From Dickeya lacustris (GTDB lineage: Bacteria; Pseudomonadota; Gammaproteobacteria; Enterobacterales; Enterobacteriaceae), in contig NZ_CP114280.1 in the NCBI RefSeq assembly GCF_029635795.1, positions 1,612,001-1,676,000 on the forward strand: DNA of 64,000 nt, written 5' to 3'. Under the pieces are notes generated by a model. The model saw only the letters and a list, made by a program, of their open reading frames with translations, was not told the origin of the DNA and did no database searches. Shown piece by piece: positions 44,764 through 53,408 of the stretch. Positions within the stretch are counted from its first letter, which is position 1. Each line of letters begins with the position of its first letter. The position numbers and the translations under genes were made by a program.

Positions 44764-45849
44764 ATGTCTACACCGAATTATCGTATTGCCGTTATCCCCG
44801 GCGACGGCATCGGCAAAGAAGTCATGCCGGAAGGCGTACGGGTTCTCAGCCGTGCGGCGGAATTATTTGATATTCCATTAACGTGGGAATGGTTTGATTT
44901 CGCCAGTGCCGATTACTATCGCCAGCACGGCAAAATGATGCCGGATAACTGGTTTGCATTATTAAAAGATTTTGATGCCATCTATTTCGGTGCCGTCGGT
45001 TGGCCCGAGGTGGTGCCGGATCATGTGTCATTATGGCAATCGCTGCTGTTGTTCCGCCGCGAGTTCGACCAGTACGTCAACCTGCGTCCCTGTCGCCTGA
45101 TGCCCGGCGTCAAAGCGCCGCTGGCAGGCCGCCAGCCAGGGGATATCGATTTTTATATCGTGCGTGAGAACACCGAAGGAGAATATTCCAGCGTCGGCGG
45201 CACGATGTTTGCTGGCACCGAACGTGAAGTGGTGATCCAGGAAACGGTGATGACCCGCGTCGGCGTCGATCGCATCCTCAAATTCGCCTATGAACTGGCG
45301 ATGAAACGCCCGAAAAAGCACCTCACGTCCGCAACAAAATCTAACGGTATTGCCATTACCATGCCCTATTGGGACAGCCGGGTCGCGCAGATGGGGCAAC
45401 ACTATCCCGAGGTCAAGGTAGACAAATACCATATCGATATTCTGACGGCGAACTTTGTACTGCACCCTGACTGGTTTGACGTGGTGGTCGCCAGCAACCT
45501 GTTTGGCGACATCCTCTCCGATCTGGGCCCGGCCTGTACCGGCACCATTGGTATTGCGCCGTCAGCTAACATCAACCCCGATCGCACCTTCCCAAGTCTG
45601 TTTGAACCGGTACACGGTTCGGCACCAGACATTGCCGGTAAAGGTATTGCAAACCCGATAGGCCAAATCTGGTGTGGTGCCATGATGCTGGAACATCTTG
45701 GCTACGACGCTGCCGGTGCCGCCGTATTACGCGCCATTGAGCAAGTTCTCTCACAAGGGCCCGCGCATGCGCCGCTCACGCGGGATCTGGGCGGAAACGG
45801 CAACACCGTTGAATTAGGCAAAGCGATTGCGCACGCGCTCAGTCGCTGA
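44764..45849 (+). CDS. dmlA: D-malate / tartrate dehydrogenase
   Basis: A 361-residue beta-decarboxylating dehydrogenase of the isocitrate/isopropylmalate family, close to E. coli DmlA (YeaU). It begins YRIAVIPGDGIGKEVMPEG. The substrate-binding Arg residues are in FDQYVNLRPCRL, the catalytic Tyr in IVRENTEGEYSSVGG, and metal-site Asp residues in ASNLFGDILSDLGPA. The NAD loop is FEPVHGSAPDIAGKGIANPI. It oxidises D-malate to pyruvate and CO2 and often accepts L-tartrate. The ATG at 44764 follows AGGAG. Confidence 0.92.
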   Translation: MSTPNYRIAVIPGDGIGKEVMPEGVRVLSRAAELFDIPLTWEWFDFASADYYRQHGKMMPDNWFALLKDFDAIYFGAVGWPEVVPDHVSLWQSLLLFRREFDQYVNLRPCRLMPGVKAPLAGRQPGDIDFYIVRENTEGEYSSVGGTMFAGTEREVVIQETVMTRVGVDRILKFAYELAMKRPKKHLTSATKSNGIAITMPYWDSRVAQMGQHYPEVKVDKYHIDILTANFVLHPDWFDVVVASNLFGDILSDLGPACTGTIGIAPSANINPDRTFPSLFEPVHGSAPDIAGKGIANPIGQIWCGAMMLEHLGYDAAGAAVLRAIEQVLSQGPAHAPLTRDLGGNGNTVELGKAIAHALSR

Positions 45850-45995
45850 CACTCACCGCCGGGGCTGACCGTTGATCTCAGGGCATGTGTTGTCTGGTGA
45901 TTCAGCGGTCGGTTTTCTCTATCCTGTTACCCCCCCGCTACCGTAGATTACGCACTGGTGAGCAATAATAGCCACCGCTTAAACAGGAGAATTTT

Positions 45996-47027
45996 ATGCG
46001 TACAGGAATACGTTTTACACTTGCCACACTCACCACCTTGCTATTAAGCACCGGCGCTGCGCTGGCTGCTGATGCTGACCTGCCGGGTTACACCGCTGGC
46101 GCGGAAGTGATCCGCGTGACGAAAACCCAAGAGCAGGTCGATGTGCTCAGTGGCGTTATTTATAATCAAATCAAGCAAACGCGGGCAGTACGTCAGTTAA
46201 AAATGTCACTGATTGTGCCGCGCACCGCTGACCTGAAACCGGCCATCGTGTACTTTCCTGGCGGCGGCTTTACCTCTGCCGATCACGAAAAATACATCGA
46301 AATGCGCATGGCGCTTGCCCAGGCCGGGTTCGTGGTCGCCGCCGCCGAATATCGCGTTGTCCCGGATACCTTCCCGGCACCGCTGGAAGATGGCAAAGCC
46401 GCCGTGCGCTATCTACGCGCCCACGCCCGTGAATACGGTATCGACCCCACCCGCATTGGCGTACTGGGCGACTCAGCCGGTGGTTATGTGTCTCAGTTAG
46501 TCGGCACCACCAATGGCGAAAAAGCCTTCGACAAAGGGGATTATCTGGATAAGTCCTCCGATGTTCAGGCGGTCGTCACGCTGTATGGCATTTCCAATCT
46601 ACTCAATATCGGCGAGCGACTGGCGGAGAACCTGCAAAAAGTGCATGAATCACCGGCGGTGACAGAAGCACTGTTGCTCAATGGCGCGGCGTTTCGCGAC
46701 TTTGCTGGCGCATCGGTGATGAGCGACAAAGCCAAAGCATTAAACGCCAGCTCGATGGGCCATATCAAAGGCAGCGAGCCGCCGTTTTTAATCATGCACG
46801 GCAGTGATGATACCCATGTCTCCCCCTGGCAGAGTGAGCAACTGTATAAGGCGCTGAAAGCGAAAGGCGATAAAGCGGAGTATGTACTGGTCGCAGGCGC
46901 GCAGCATGGCGATCTCACCTGGTTCCAGAAACCGATTATCGACAGAGTGGTCAGTTGGTTTAAAACGCAACTCGGCGGGCCGGTGAAAGATGGCGGACAA
47001 ACGGCAGACCCGAACGCACGCTTGTAA
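45996..47027 (+). CDS. Secreted alpha/beta hydrolase (BD-FAE / carboxylesterase type)
   Basis: A 343-residue esterase. The signal peptide ends at ALA. The oxyanion HGG-like motif is YFPGGGFTSADH, the nucleophile Ser is in GVLGDSAGGYVSQLV, the acid is in MHGSDDTHVSPW, and the His is in AGAQHGDLTWF. A paralogue with the same architecture is encoded at 50206-51192. In a pectinolytic organism, a periplasmic or secreted esterase of this type might remove acyl groups from plant polysaccharides or phenolics, which is inference only. The ATG at 45996 follows AGGAG. Its 3' end shows a 13-bp duplication. Confidence 0.85.
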   Translation: MRTGIRFTLATLTTLLLSTGAALAADADLPGYTAGAEVIRVTKTQEQVDVLSGVIYNQIKQTRAVRQLKMSLIVPRTADLKPAIVYFPGGGFTSADHEKYIEMRMALAQAGFVVAAAEYRVVPDTFPAPLEDGKAAVRYLRAHAREYGIDPTRIGVLGDSAGGYVSQLVGTTNGEKAFDKGDYLDKSSDVQAVVTLYGISNLLNIGERLAENLQKVHESPAVTEALLLNGAAFRDFAGASVMSDKAKALNASSMGHIKGSEPPFLIMHGSDDTHVSPWQSEQLYKALKAKGDKAEYVLVAGAQHGDLTWFQKPIIDRVVSWFKTQLGGPVKDGGQTADPNARL

Positions 47028-47043
47028 TGAACGCGTGTAATGA
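47018..47043 (+). repeat. 13-bp tandem duplication spanning a stop codon
   Basis: ACGCTTGTAATGA and ACGCGTGTAATGA follow one another. The first holds the last codons and TAA of the esterase gene, and the second repeats the same stop triplet in tandem. Confidence 0.85.
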
Positions 47044-47073
47044 ACGCTAACCGCTGAATCCAGCCCAAAAGAA

Positions 47074-47095
47074 AAGGCCACTGTACAGTGGCCTT
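47074..47095. terminator. Shared terminator of the esterase gene and azuC
   Basis: AAGGCCACTGT and ACAGTGGCCTT form a perfect palindrome of 22 bp. On the minus strand it is followed by TTTTCTTTT, a good U-run for the azuC transcript. On the plus strand the trailing sequence is CTTCTT, weaker but usable. Confidence 0.85.
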
Positions 47096-47151
47096 CTTCA
47101 TGGTGCTTTGCGGTTTATCGTGGCAGCCGGGCGTTGGCTGCGACGACAGAC

Positions 47152-47238
47152 TTAGTGCATGGCACCTGGCGGAATGTCTTTATAGGCGTTGACATAAGCG
47201 ACCAGAAGTTTTTTCAGGAATTTACGCACGTTGATCAC
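47152..47238 (-). CDS. azuC: AzuC-like small protein
   Basis: A 28-codon reading frame ending AYKDIPPGAMH, preceded by an amphipathic NVRKFLKKLLVAYV segment. This matches the pattern of E. coli AzuC (28 residues, with K-D-V-P-P-G-N-M near its end), a glucose-responsive membrane-associated small protein reported to interact with GlpD; its mRNA also acts as the small RNA AzuCR. Start is either the GTG at 47238 (28 residues) or the GTG at 47229, which has AAGGTG six nt upstream (25 residues). A good promoter, a near-perfect CRP site and a terminator flank it, giving a transcript of roughly 200 nt. Confidence 0.8.
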   Translation of the reverse strand: MINVRKFLKKLLVAYVNAYKDIPPGAMH

Positions 47239-47276
47239 CTTAGCGAATGAGTGGTTTGTGAACTTTCTGGTAAAAG

Positions 47277-47305
47277 ATTGTACGTTTTGTTGAATACGAA
47301 CGCAA
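47277..47305 (-). promoter_or_regulatory. Predicted sigma-70 promoter of azuC
   Basis: On the minus strand TTGCGT (47300-47305) and TACAAT (47277-47282) are spaced by 17 bp. This places the start of transcription near 47270, about 30 nt before the azuC start codon. Confidence 0.75.
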
Positions 47306-47311
47306 GATTTA

Positions 47312-47327
47312 TGTGATGCATATCACA
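47312..47327 (-). promoter_or_regulatory. CRP binding site upstream of azuC
   Basis: TGTGATGCATATCACA is a perfect TGTGA-N6-TCACA palindrome, with further symmetric A/T bases on both sides. It ends 7 bp before the -35 hexamer, centred at about -49. E. coli azuC is known to be under CRP control. The position fits neither classical class I nor class II activation exactly, so repression is possible. Confidence 0.88.
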
Positions 47328-47555
47328 TAAAAAAAGGAATGGCGTTTTGGTTTATTTGAACTTGCTGATTTTCCGGGCAATTCACTCATCCGCGCGTGTC
47401 ACCCGACCCACTCTTTTCGCTGCGCCAGCGGCGCGCTTATCCCCCACGGGAAGAGGACAAAATCATTTCCCGGCTAACGAAAAACGGCCATACTAGGCCC
47501 ACTTCGCCAGTTCGCGTGTACTGCCTGGCTTTCACTGACGACCGATACCTGCCTT

Positions 47556-48749
47556 ATGGAAACCTGGAAACTCAATCTCTTCTCCGCCTGGCTAGGATGC
47601 TTTTTTACGGGTATGGCGATGAGCCAAATCCTGCCTTTTTTGCCGCTGTATATCGAACACCTTGGCGTAAGTGACCATACCGCGCTGAATTTGTGGTCAG
47701 GGCTGGTATTCAGTTGTTCGTTTCTGGTCTCGGCTGTTGTCGCGCCCCTGTGGGGCAGCCTGGCCGACCGTAAAGGCCGTAAGCTGATGCTGCTGCGCGC
47801 CGCGCTTGGTATGTCAGTCATCATGGGGTTGCAGGGCATGGCCACCAATGTGTGGCAATTATTCATTTTGCGCACGTTAATGGGGTTAACATCCGGTTAT
47901 ATTCCCAATGCAATGGCGCTCATCGCCTCGCAAGTACCGCGTAACCGCAGCGGTTGGGCGCTCGGTACGCTCTCGACCGGGCAAGTGGCCGGGGTGTTGA
48001 TTGGCCCGCTGCTCGGCGGCATGATGGCCGACACCATTGGTTTGCGCACCGTGTTTTTTGTCACCTCTGGGATGCTGTTCATCTGCTTTTTAATTACGCT
48101 GTTCGCCATTCGAGAAAACGCGATTACCGTCAGTAAAAAAGAGCAACTGAGCCGCCAGGCGGTCTTTTCATCGCTGCCTTATCCGCTGCTGATAATCAGT
48201 CTGTGCATCACCACGCTGATGATTCAGATGGCCAATGGCTCTATCAGCCCTATTTTGACGCTTTTTATTCGTGACCTGTCGCCGAATATCGACAACATTG
48301 CCTTTGTCAGCGGTGTAATTGCCGCAGTACCCGGCGTTTCTGCGCTATTATCCGCGCCGCGCCTTGGCAAACTAGGCGATCGCATCGGTTCACAGCGGGT
48401 TCTGGTGGTGGCGCTGTTTTTCTGCGCACTGCTGTTCTTTTTGATGTCAGCGGTACAAAGCGCCGTGCAGTTGGGCATTCTGCGCTTTGCGCTCGGGTTT
48501 GCCGATGGCGCGCTCATGCCTGCGGTTCAGGCATTATTAGTGAGATACAGTAGCCAGCACGTGACCGGTCGGCTGTTCGGCTATAACCAGTCCTGCATGT
48601 ACTTAGGTAATGTCGCAGGCCCGCTGCTCGGCTCCGGCGTCTCGGCACTGTACGGTTATCGCTGGGTGTTTCTCGCCACCGCCCTGCTGATTTTGATCAA
48701 TGCGATACAATTAGCCGTCAGTTTTGCCCGCCTGCCGAAAACGCGTTGA
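47556..48749 (+). CDS. mdtG: MdtG-type MFS multidrug transporter
   Basis: A 397-residue, 12-helix major facilitator protein close to E. coli MdtG. The motif A region is [20 protein letters not shown], motif C-like sequence is [21 protein letters not shown], and the second-half signature is [20 protein letters not shown]. MdtG overexpression gives fosfomycin and deoxycholate tolerance in E. coli. The start at 47556 has no strong RBS but matches the family N terminus. It stands alone and ends facing a LysR gene with a hairpin between them. Confidence 0.88.
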   Translation: METWKLNLFSAWLGCFFTGMAMSQILPFLPLYIEHLGVSDHTALNLWSGLVFSCSFLVSAVVAPLWGSLADRKGRKLMLLRAALGMSVIMGLQGMATNVWQLFILRTLMGLTSGYIPNAMALIASQVPRNRSGWALGTLSTGQVAGVLIGPLLGGMMADTIGLRTVFFVTSGMLFICFLITLFAIRENAITVSKKEQLSRQAVFSSLPYPLLIISLCITTLMIQMANGSISPILTLFIRDLSPNIDNIAFVSGVIAAVPGVSALLSAPRLGKLGDRIGSQRVLVVALFFCALLFFLMSAVQSAVQLGILRFALGFADGALMPAVQALLVRYSSQHVTGRLFGYNQSCMYLGNVAGPLLGSGVSALYGYRWVFLATALLILINAIQLAVSFARLPKTR

Positions 48750-48760
48750 CCCGGCGTTAT

Positions 48761-48783
48761 CCGGCAAGCCTTGGGCTTGCCGG
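48761..48783. terminator. Hairpin between convergent mdtG and LysR gene
   Basis: CCGGCAAGCC and GGCTTGCCGG pair perfectly around TTG. There is no clear U-run on either strand, so it may be a weak or assisted terminator. Confidence 0.6.
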
Positions 48784-48827
48784 TCATCCTGGCTTACGCT
48801 GTCAGGCACTTATCACGCTATCTCGCA

Positions 48828-49745
48828 CTATCCGCCCGCGCCCGGTGTACTCAACACCGGGTGATGCCGTTCCATAAAATCCAGAAAACGGCGCACCATC
48901 GGAATCGAGGCGCTGCGTTTTAAGTAACTGACGGCAAACGTGCGGTTAATCGGTGTGGCAATAGGCCGAATGGCGATGTCATAACCTTTTAGGCTAAACG
49001 CCACCGAGGTACATAAAAACACCACGCCGCCATGATGCATCACCAAATCCATGATGATGTCGAGGTTACTGCATTCACGAAAACACGTTTGCTCCAGCCC
49101 GGCGCGGCTAAATGCCGTGGACACAGCGGCATGCTCGCCGGTGCCTTTTTGCGGCACAATCGGTCGCTCTTGCGCCAATTGCTGTAATGTCAGGCTGGAC
49201 TCACCCGCCAGCGGGTGGGCGCTTGCCATCACCGCGACCAGGCTGTCTTGCAAGAAAACCGAGTGATTAAACAGCGGGTCTTGCAGGTAGTCATCAAACG
49301 GGGTGGATAGCGAGACATGAATTTGGGCATTTCTCACTTTTTCCAGCAAATCACTACTGACGCCATCGATAAACGAGAGTTCGATATTCGGGTGTTGCTG
49401 CTGGAATTGTGTAAATACATCGTAGTATTTCAGTCGATTAAAGATAGGGATCACCCCTACCATCAGCGCGCCATCCTGACTCTCTTCGTAGGATTGCACA
49501 AACTGCTCCACATCATAATACTCACGGATCAGCGGCTTGATTTTGTCGTCAAATGCCTGACCGAACGGTGTCAGAGAAAATTGCCGGGTGGTGCGATTAA
49601 TCAATTTCCGTTGCAGATCCTGCTCAAGACGGGAAATTTCCTGGGAAAGAAAGGCCTGAGAGATATTGAGTGACTTGGCGGCTTGGGTAAAACTCCCCTT
49701 ACGCACTAACTCGTGATAATAAAGTGCTCTTTTTATACTTATCAT
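48828..49745 (-). CDS. LysR-type regulator
   Basis: A 305-residue LysR regulator with an N-terminal HTH (KGSFTQAAKSLNISQAFLSQ and EISRLEQDLQRKLINRTTRQ) and an effector-binding domain from about residue 90 (ALMVGVIPIFNRLKYYDVF). It is divergent from the second esterase gene across a 460-bp spacer, so that gene is its most likely target; the 135-bp intergenic repeat lies in that spacer. The ATG at 49745 fits the family; an in-frame ATG at 49766 is possible. The effector is unknown. Confidence 0.88.
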   Translation of the reverse strand: MISIKRALYYHELVRKGSFTQAAKSLNISQAFLSQEISRLEQDLQRKLINRTTRQFSLTPFGQAFDDKIKPLIREYYDVEQFVQSYEESQDGALMVGVIPIFNRLKYYDVFTQFQQQHPNIELSFIDGVSSDLLEKVRNAQIHVSLSTPFDDYLQDPLFNHSVFLQDSLVAVMASAHPLAGESSLTLQQLAQERPIVPQKGTGEHAAVSTAFSRAGLEQTCFRECSNLDIIMDLVMHHGGVVFLCTSVAFSLKGYDIAIRPIATPINRTFAVSYLKRSASIPMVRRFLDFMERHHPVLSTPGAGG

Positions 49746-49897
49746 GATTATTTTTCTACCCGCCATACTTCAGATTGCAAGCGTATTGCTTGTGTGTGCA
49801 TCCCTGACTCTTCTTGTTTCACATTATCATTTATTGCCAGCGATTCACCTTATCACCGCTATGTGCATGGTTTCGTGCCTCCAATTTATTTATCCCC

Positions 49898-50032
49898 GTC
49901 ATACGTCAAGTTACCGGTGCGTTGGCTTTAATTACTCGGCCCATCTTTGGAACTCGCCCTTGCAGGGCCAACACGTTGCATTGTTGAACATGCATCCGTG
50001 TTGTGCTGCAACCGGAATTACTTAGGGTATAG
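49898..50032. repeat. About 135-bp intergenic palindromic repeat of an enterobacterial type
   Basis: The segment begins GTCATACGTCAAGTTACC, continues GGTGCGTTGGCTTTAATTAC, and ends GCAACCGGAATTACTTAGGG. I recall dispersed noncoding repeats in Serratia, Yersinia, Photorhabdus and soft-rot bacteria with the same ends (CATACTTCAAGTTGC and GAATTATTTAGGGTAT), related inversely to each other. The central part is degenerate. It carries no gene and has MITE-like form. It sits in the LysR-esterase spacer. Confidence 0.6.
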
Positions 50033-50205
50033 AACATATAATATTATACCAATAGCAATTATATTAAATTGCAAAAATACTAATGTGAGATTAAGCACAT
50101 TTGCATTCATCTCGGCCATGATAGCCTGCCGCAGTTTTTCCCTCCACTGTTATTGAAATGACCAGAATTAACTTACCACTGTATAATAATTTTAAGGAAT
50201 ACTTC

Positions 50206-51192
50206 ATGCGTACCCCTTCGCTAAAAATGATACTGTTATCTTCTGTGATGATAAGCGCAACGGCGCAGGTTCCCGCCATGGCATCAAACAATAAATCCGC
50301 AGACAACATCCATGAACTGACAATAACGCCGCGCCAGACCTCAGTAAAACTGATTTCTGATGTGGTATATGCCCAGGTGCCGATGCGCGGTTATTCGAAT
50401 GTGGCATTAAAAATGGATATTCTGCAACCTGAAGTCAAATCGCCCCAGCCGGTCGTACTCTTTATTACTGGCGGGGGATTTATTAATGCCAACAAAGATA
50501 ATTACATCCAACAGCGTCTGGCGATGGCTCAGGCCGGGTATGTGGTGGCCAGCATGGAGTACCGCGTCGCGCCGACGGTAATGTTCCCGGCCCCGCTGGA
50601 GGATGTAAAATCAGCGATTCGCTATCTTCGTGCCAATGCCAGCAAATTCGGTATTGATGCCAACCATCTGGCGGTATTTGGCGCATCCGCCGGCGGTTAT
50701 CTCGCAGCCTTTGCCGGTACGACCAGCGGCAGCCGTCAATTCGACAAAGGCGACAATCTTGACCAGAACAGCAACGTTCAGGCGGTTATCGATTTTTATG
50801 GCCTGTCTGATTTAACCCGCGTCGGGGAAGGTTTCCCTGACAATGTCGTGCAAAAACATACATCTGCCTCTTCCACCGAGGCAATTTGGGTTAACGGCAC
50901 GTCGGTATTTAATGAAGGCGGCCCCATTACCCGTTTCCCTGAAAAAGCGACGGCGGCCAACCCGATAACTTATATCGGCAAGCACACCCCTGCGTTTCTT
51001 ATCATGCATGGCAGCGCCGATACCGTGGTATCGCCGCGTCAAACCGAAATATTGCACCAGGCGCTGCGCCAGCAGGGTATCGAGAGTAATTACTATCTGG
51101 TCAACGGCGCAGAACATGGCGGCGTTTACTGGTTACAACCGGAAATCATGCAGAAAGTGATAGCCTTTCTCGACAGTCACCTGAAATCGTAA
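50206..51192 (+). CDS. Secreted alpha/beta hydrolase, paralogue of the 46-kb esterase
   Basis: A 328-residue esterase with signal peptide ending near AMA. It has the oxyanion motif FITGGGFINANKDNY, the nucleophile in AVFGASAGGYLAAFAG (GASAGG where the paralogue has GDSAGG), the Asp in MHGSADTVVSPR and the His in NGAEHGGVYWL. It shares long stretches with the esterase at 45996-47027, for example MAQAGYVVASMEYRVAPT. It is divergent from a LysR gene. The ATG at 50206 follows AAGGA. It is a possible plant-polymer esterase, but the substrate is unknown. Confidence 0.85.
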   Translation: MRTPSLKMILLSSVMISATAQVPAMASNNKSADNIHELTITPRQTSVKLISDVVYAQVPMRGYSNVALKMDILQPEVKSPQPVVLFITGGGFINANKDNYIQQRLAMAQAGYVVASMEYRVAPTVMFPAPLEDVKSAIRYLRANASKFGIDANHLAVFGASAGGYLAAFAGTTSGSRQFDKGDNLDQNSNVQAVIDFYGLSDLTRVGEGFPDNVVQKHTSASSTEAIWVNGTSVFNEGGPITRFPEKATAANPITYIGKHTPAFLIMHGSADTVVSPRQTEILHQALRQQGIESNYYLVNGAEHGGVYWLQPEIMQKVIAFLDSHLKS

Positions 51193-51251
51193 ACCTTAAT
51201 AGGCGTTACCGTTTCAATCCATTATTTCTGCCACATTGGTTTCTACCATTC

Positions 51252-51278
51252 AAAGAGGCGTATTTCGCCTCTTTTTTT
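51252..51278 (+). terminator. Intrinsic terminator after the second esterase gene
   Basis: AAAGAGGCG and CGCCTCTTT pair around TATTT and are followed by a run of seven or more T on the plus strand. Confidence 0.92.
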
Positions 51279-51758
51279 GCATCTTATTTTCACTCTTGCG
51301 CTACATCATTTTTGTTCTTTTAATGAGAAAGACCTTTCATTGGCAAATATCAAAAAACAAAATAAAACACCATCAAGTAACAACAGGGCAACAATAAAAA
51401 ATAAAAACATCACAATAAAAATACTATTTTACCAGTTATCGTGCTTTGCAATTATTTATATCCCTATCTGCAAAAAATTAATTGTGAAGCAACCCACAAA
51501 TCCGTGCCACCGCACATGTTCCAATTTATTACAGTAGATTCCTGGTTGTTTATTCATTTACCGAGAACGCTCAGTCGAATATCGCCATCGCCTTCTCGAA
51601 AATTAGATTTATTATTAAGACGAATAAAAAAGACTTAATAAGATAAAAATAACGCCATTGCCTGAAAGCGAATTATTCAGAATATGGCGTAAAAATATTT
51701 CATCGCGCAATCCATTCTCGTGATACCGGGCGAGCCCCGATTGCTGAAAGGTTATTTT
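51279..51758. other. AT-rich gap upstream of the flavin reductase module
   Basis: 480 bp with no recognisable gene and strongly AT-rich from 51290 to 51500, with poly-A tracts suggesting bent DNA. It must contain the promoter of the downstream operon. I looked for an FNR box (TTGAT-N4-ATCAA) and saw no clear copy. Confidence 0.5.
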
Positions 51759-52457
51759 ATGGAAAATTACACCCGACGTCGTTTTATCGCCATTATGGGC
51801 AGCGCGCTGACCGCAGCGGGCAGTGGCTTACCCGCCATTGCCCAGGACGCGGCGACAACCGCGCAAGGGCCCAGGCCGGTCAAATACGGCATGTTGCATA
51901 ACGAATTACGCTGTATCGGCTGTAAAGCCTGTGTGAGCGCGTGCCGCAAAACCAATCAGGTGCCAGAAGGGGTTTCCCGGCTGAACATCATACAGACGGT
52001 CGATATGACGGCGAGCGATACCAACAAACCGGTCAAACAGTTCTTCCGCCAGTCTTGCCAGCATTGTGATAACCCGCCCTGCGTTTCCGTTTGCCCTACC
52101 GGAGCCTCATTCAAAGATGCGCTGACCGGCATTGTTGATGTCAACGACAAGCGCTGCGTCGGCTGCCGTTACTGCATCGCGGCCTGCCCGTATCACGTGC
52201 GTTTTATCAACCCAACCACCAACACCGCCGACAAGTGCAATTTTTGCCGGGAAACCAATCTGGCGGCAGGGAAAAAACCGGCGTGCGTGGAGATCTGCCC
52301 GACGAAAGCGCTGGTCTTTGGCGATCTCAACGATCCTGAAAGTGACATCGCGAAGATGATTAAAAACAACCCCATCTATCGCAGCAAAGTGTATCTCGGC
52401 ACCGGCCCTAACCTTTACCGCATCCCCGGCAAATACGGAGAAAGCGACCATGCATAA
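51759..52457 (+). CDS. NrfC-like periplasmic ferredoxin with Tat signal
   Basis: A 232-residue electron-transfer protein with four [4Fe-4S] cluster motifs: CIGCKACVSACRKTN, CQHCDNPPCVSVCP, CVGCRYCIAACPYHVRF and CNFCRETN followed by CVEICP. The N terminus TRRRFIAIMG is a twin-arginine signal, so it is exported folded to the periplasm. It resembles NrfC/DmsB-type subunits that take electrons from an NrfD quinol oxidase. The gene overlaps the NrfD-like gene by 8 bp. The ATG at 51759 follows AAAGG. It likely feeds the flavoproteins encoded downstream. Confidence 0.9.
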   Translation: MENYTRRRFIAIMGSALTAAGSGLPAIAQDAATTAQGPRPVKYGMLHNELRCIGCKACVSACRKTNQVPEGVSRLNIIQTVDMTASDTNKPVKQFFRQSCQHCDNPPCVSVCPTGASFKDALTGIVDVNDKRCVGCRYCIAACPYHVRFINPTTNTADKCNFCRETNLAAGKKPACVEICPTKALVFGDLNDPESDIAKMIKNNPIYRSKVYLGTGPNLYRIPGKYGESDHA

Positions 52458-53407
52458 TGCCTTTCACTTCGACTCGCTGGTCTGGGACTGGCCGATTGCC
52501 ATCTATCTGCTGTTGGTGGGGATCTCCTCTGGCATGATGGTGCTGACGCTGCTGTTTCGCCATTATGTGCCGCAGGAGTACCAGCCAACGCACCCACTGG
52601 TTATCGCGACAGCTATCGTCGCGCCGCTGTCGGTCATGCTGGGGCTGGTTATCCTGATTTTCCATCTGGCGCGGCCAATGACCTTCTGGTATCTGCTTTT
52701 CTTCTATAACCCGCACTCCATTATGTCGCTTGGGGTGATGCTGTTTCAGGTTTACTTACTGGTGATGATGCTGTGGCTGGTCACGCTGTACCGTGAACCC
52801 CTGCTACGTCTGTGTGCCGCCCGGCTGCCCGCACGCTACCATCAGGCGCTGACCCGTGTTCTGACGGCGCTGGCGCGCCACGTCGTTCGGCTGGAGTCGG
52901 TGTTATTGGTGCTGGCGTTACTGCTGGGCTGCTACACCGGCTTTCTGCTCTCGGCGCTGAAATCGTTCCCGTTACTGAATAACCCGGTACTGCCGGTGCT
53001 GTTTCTGGTTTCCGGCCTCACCTCCGGCCTTGCCGTGATGCTGCTGGTCGCCGCCACCCCACGCTTTCGCGCCGCCTGCCCGCAAACAGTACATTTTTTG
53101 GCATCGGCTGGAAAAACCGCTGGCTGGCACGGAACTGTTTTTACTGCTGGCCTTTTTTGTCGGCCTGTTATTAGGCGGAGGTCAAAAGGCCGTCGCTGCA
53201 CAGGTGGCCCTCAGTGGTTTTTGGGGCGCGGTATTTTGGCTCGGTATTCTGGGTGTCGGTATTGTGCTGCCGCTGCTCGCTCAGGCGCTACCGGCTGCAC
53301 GTCAAGCCAGCCGTCGCATCATGTTCACCACCGCCTCATTCAGCCTGCTGGGGGTGTTTTTACTGCGGCTGTTCGTGCTGTATGCCGGTCAGATGACGGT
53401 GGCCTGA
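52450..53407 (+). pseudogene. NrfD-like membrane quinol oxidase, frameshifted in a T run
   Basis: An integral membrane subunit of the NrfD/PsrC type with about eight to nine helices (DWPIAIYLLLVGISSGMMVL, then VIATAIVAPLSVMLGLVI). The frame breaks at the T6 run 53094-53099. The original frame runs on as unrelated sequence, while the neighbouring frame continues HRLEKPLAGTELFLLLAFF and ALSGFWGAVFWLGILGVG to the stop at 53407. With one T fewer the gene encodes 318 residues, the usual length. It would move electrons from the quinol pool to the NrfC-like protein. Everything downstream depends on whether the frameshift is real. Confidence 0.85.
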
Positions 53408-53408
53408 G

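Noticed and set aside
51279..51758. FNR box for the flavin reductase operon
   Set aside because: No convincing TTGAT-N4-ATCAA pattern was seen, so anaerobic control is not claimed.
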